From Candidatus Nomurabacteria bacterium (GTDB lineage Bacteria > Patescibacteriota > Minisyncoccia > Phycocordibacterales > UBA9973): a stretch of 5,096 bases of DNA. The translations under genes and the position numbers were made by a program. Shown piece after piece: positions 4,996 through 5,096 of the stretch (positions within the stretch are counted from its first letter, which is position 1; each line of letters opens with the position of its first letter). The DNA lies in the NCBI GenBank assembly GCA_943350065.1, contig CALQZZ010000043.1, positions 1-5,096 on the forward strand, read 5' to 3'. A model generated the notes under the pieces. It was not told the origin of the DNA and searched no databases. It saw only the letters and a program-made list of their open reading frames with translations.

Positions 4996-5068
4996 GCGAG
5001 GTTAGCTCAGTTGGTAGAGCAACCCGTTTACACCGGGAAGGTCACAGGTTCGAGTCCTGTACCTCGCA
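4996..5068 (+). tRNA. tRNA-Val(TAC)
   Basis: The cloverleaf is complete, 73 nt. The acceptor stem is GCGAGGT/ACCTCGC with A73, and the D arm is GCTC-AGTTGGTA-GAGC. The anticodon arm is ACCCG-TTTACAC-CGGGA with anticodon TAC, the T arm ACAGG-TTCGAGT-CCTGT, and the variable loop AGGTC. Position 27-43 is an A-A mismatch, so the anticodon stem has four standard pairs. CCA is not encoded (CAT follows). The next tRNA starts four nt downstream. Confidence 0.97.
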
Positions 5069-5072
5069 CATT

Positions 5073-5096
5073 GCCTTCGTAGTTCAATGGATAGAA
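5073..5096 (+). tRNA. Partial tRNA, probably tRNA-Arg (cut by window edge)
   Basis: The sequence GCCTTCG-TA-GTTC-AATGGATA-GAA gives an acceptor 5' strand, U8-A9, and a D arm with the GG of the D loop. It breaks off before the D stem closes, so the anticodon is not visible. The AATGGATAGAA D loop is common in bacterial tRNA-Arg, which is the basis of the guess. It is four nt from tRNA-Val and probably in the same transcript. Confidence 0.8.

Noticed and set aside
1..5096. Recoded UGA (Gly or Trp), as in some CPR lineages
   Set aside because: No in-frame TGA occurs in the genes read, and Trp is encoded by TGG.
1..5096. CRISPR array, transposon or phage-defence system
   Set aside because: No regular short repeats with spacers, no transposase or terminal inverted repeats, and no defence proteins are visible; the repeats in 1-1782 are protein-coding NHL blades.

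Overview
The window is AT-rich bacterial chromosome and most resembles a Patescibacteria (Candidate Phyla Radiation) genome. The pointers are small single-copy housekeeping genes, tRNA genes scattered between protein genes, no encoded CCA tails on the three complete tRNAs, few Shine-Dalgarno sites, and a hypothetical protein of a type I associate with CPR genomes. The assignment is an inference from style, not from a marker search. The standard code fits: Trp is TGG and no in-frame TGA occurs in the genes read. All protein genes and two tRNAs are on the minus strand; only the tRNA cluster at the right edge is on the plus strand.

Layout, in minus-strand transcription order. From 4832 down to 2707 lies a compact run: a 304-residue hypothetical protein, an RluA-family pseudouridine synthase whose ATG directly follows the previous stop codon (TAG-ATG), and ribosomal protein L19 (rplS). 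It ends in a strong 16-bp intrinsic terminator (2652-2697). Next come tRNA-Leu(GAG) and, 10 nt past its 3' end, a membrane-anchored FAM173-like methyltransferase. Then come tRNA-His(GTG), with its own extended -10 promoter, and a large secreted protein. That protein carries an NHL beta-propeller and an IPT/TIG domain and runs off the left edge (positions 1-1782). It has no stop codon inside the window.

On the plus strand at the right edge, a good promoter (TTGAAA-N16-TATACT, 4857-4884) reads towards tRNA-Val(UAC) and a truncated tRNA, probably Arg. The roughly 100-nt leader between promoter and tRNA-Val contains a segment that looks like a decayed copy of tRNA-Val.

Functionally, the central genes serve translation (L19, rRNA/tRNA pseudouridylation, four tRNAs). 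The methyltransferase probably modifies a lysine of a membrane-associated protein, and the NHL/IPT protein is a cell-surface or secreted product.

I see no CRISPR array, insertion sequence or defence system. The most unusual signals are two long, perfect, 4-nt-loop inverted repeats inside coding sequence (2271-2298 and 1682-1711), the tRNA-like relic, and genes placed directly behind tRNAs or behind -10 elements with no ribosome binding site.
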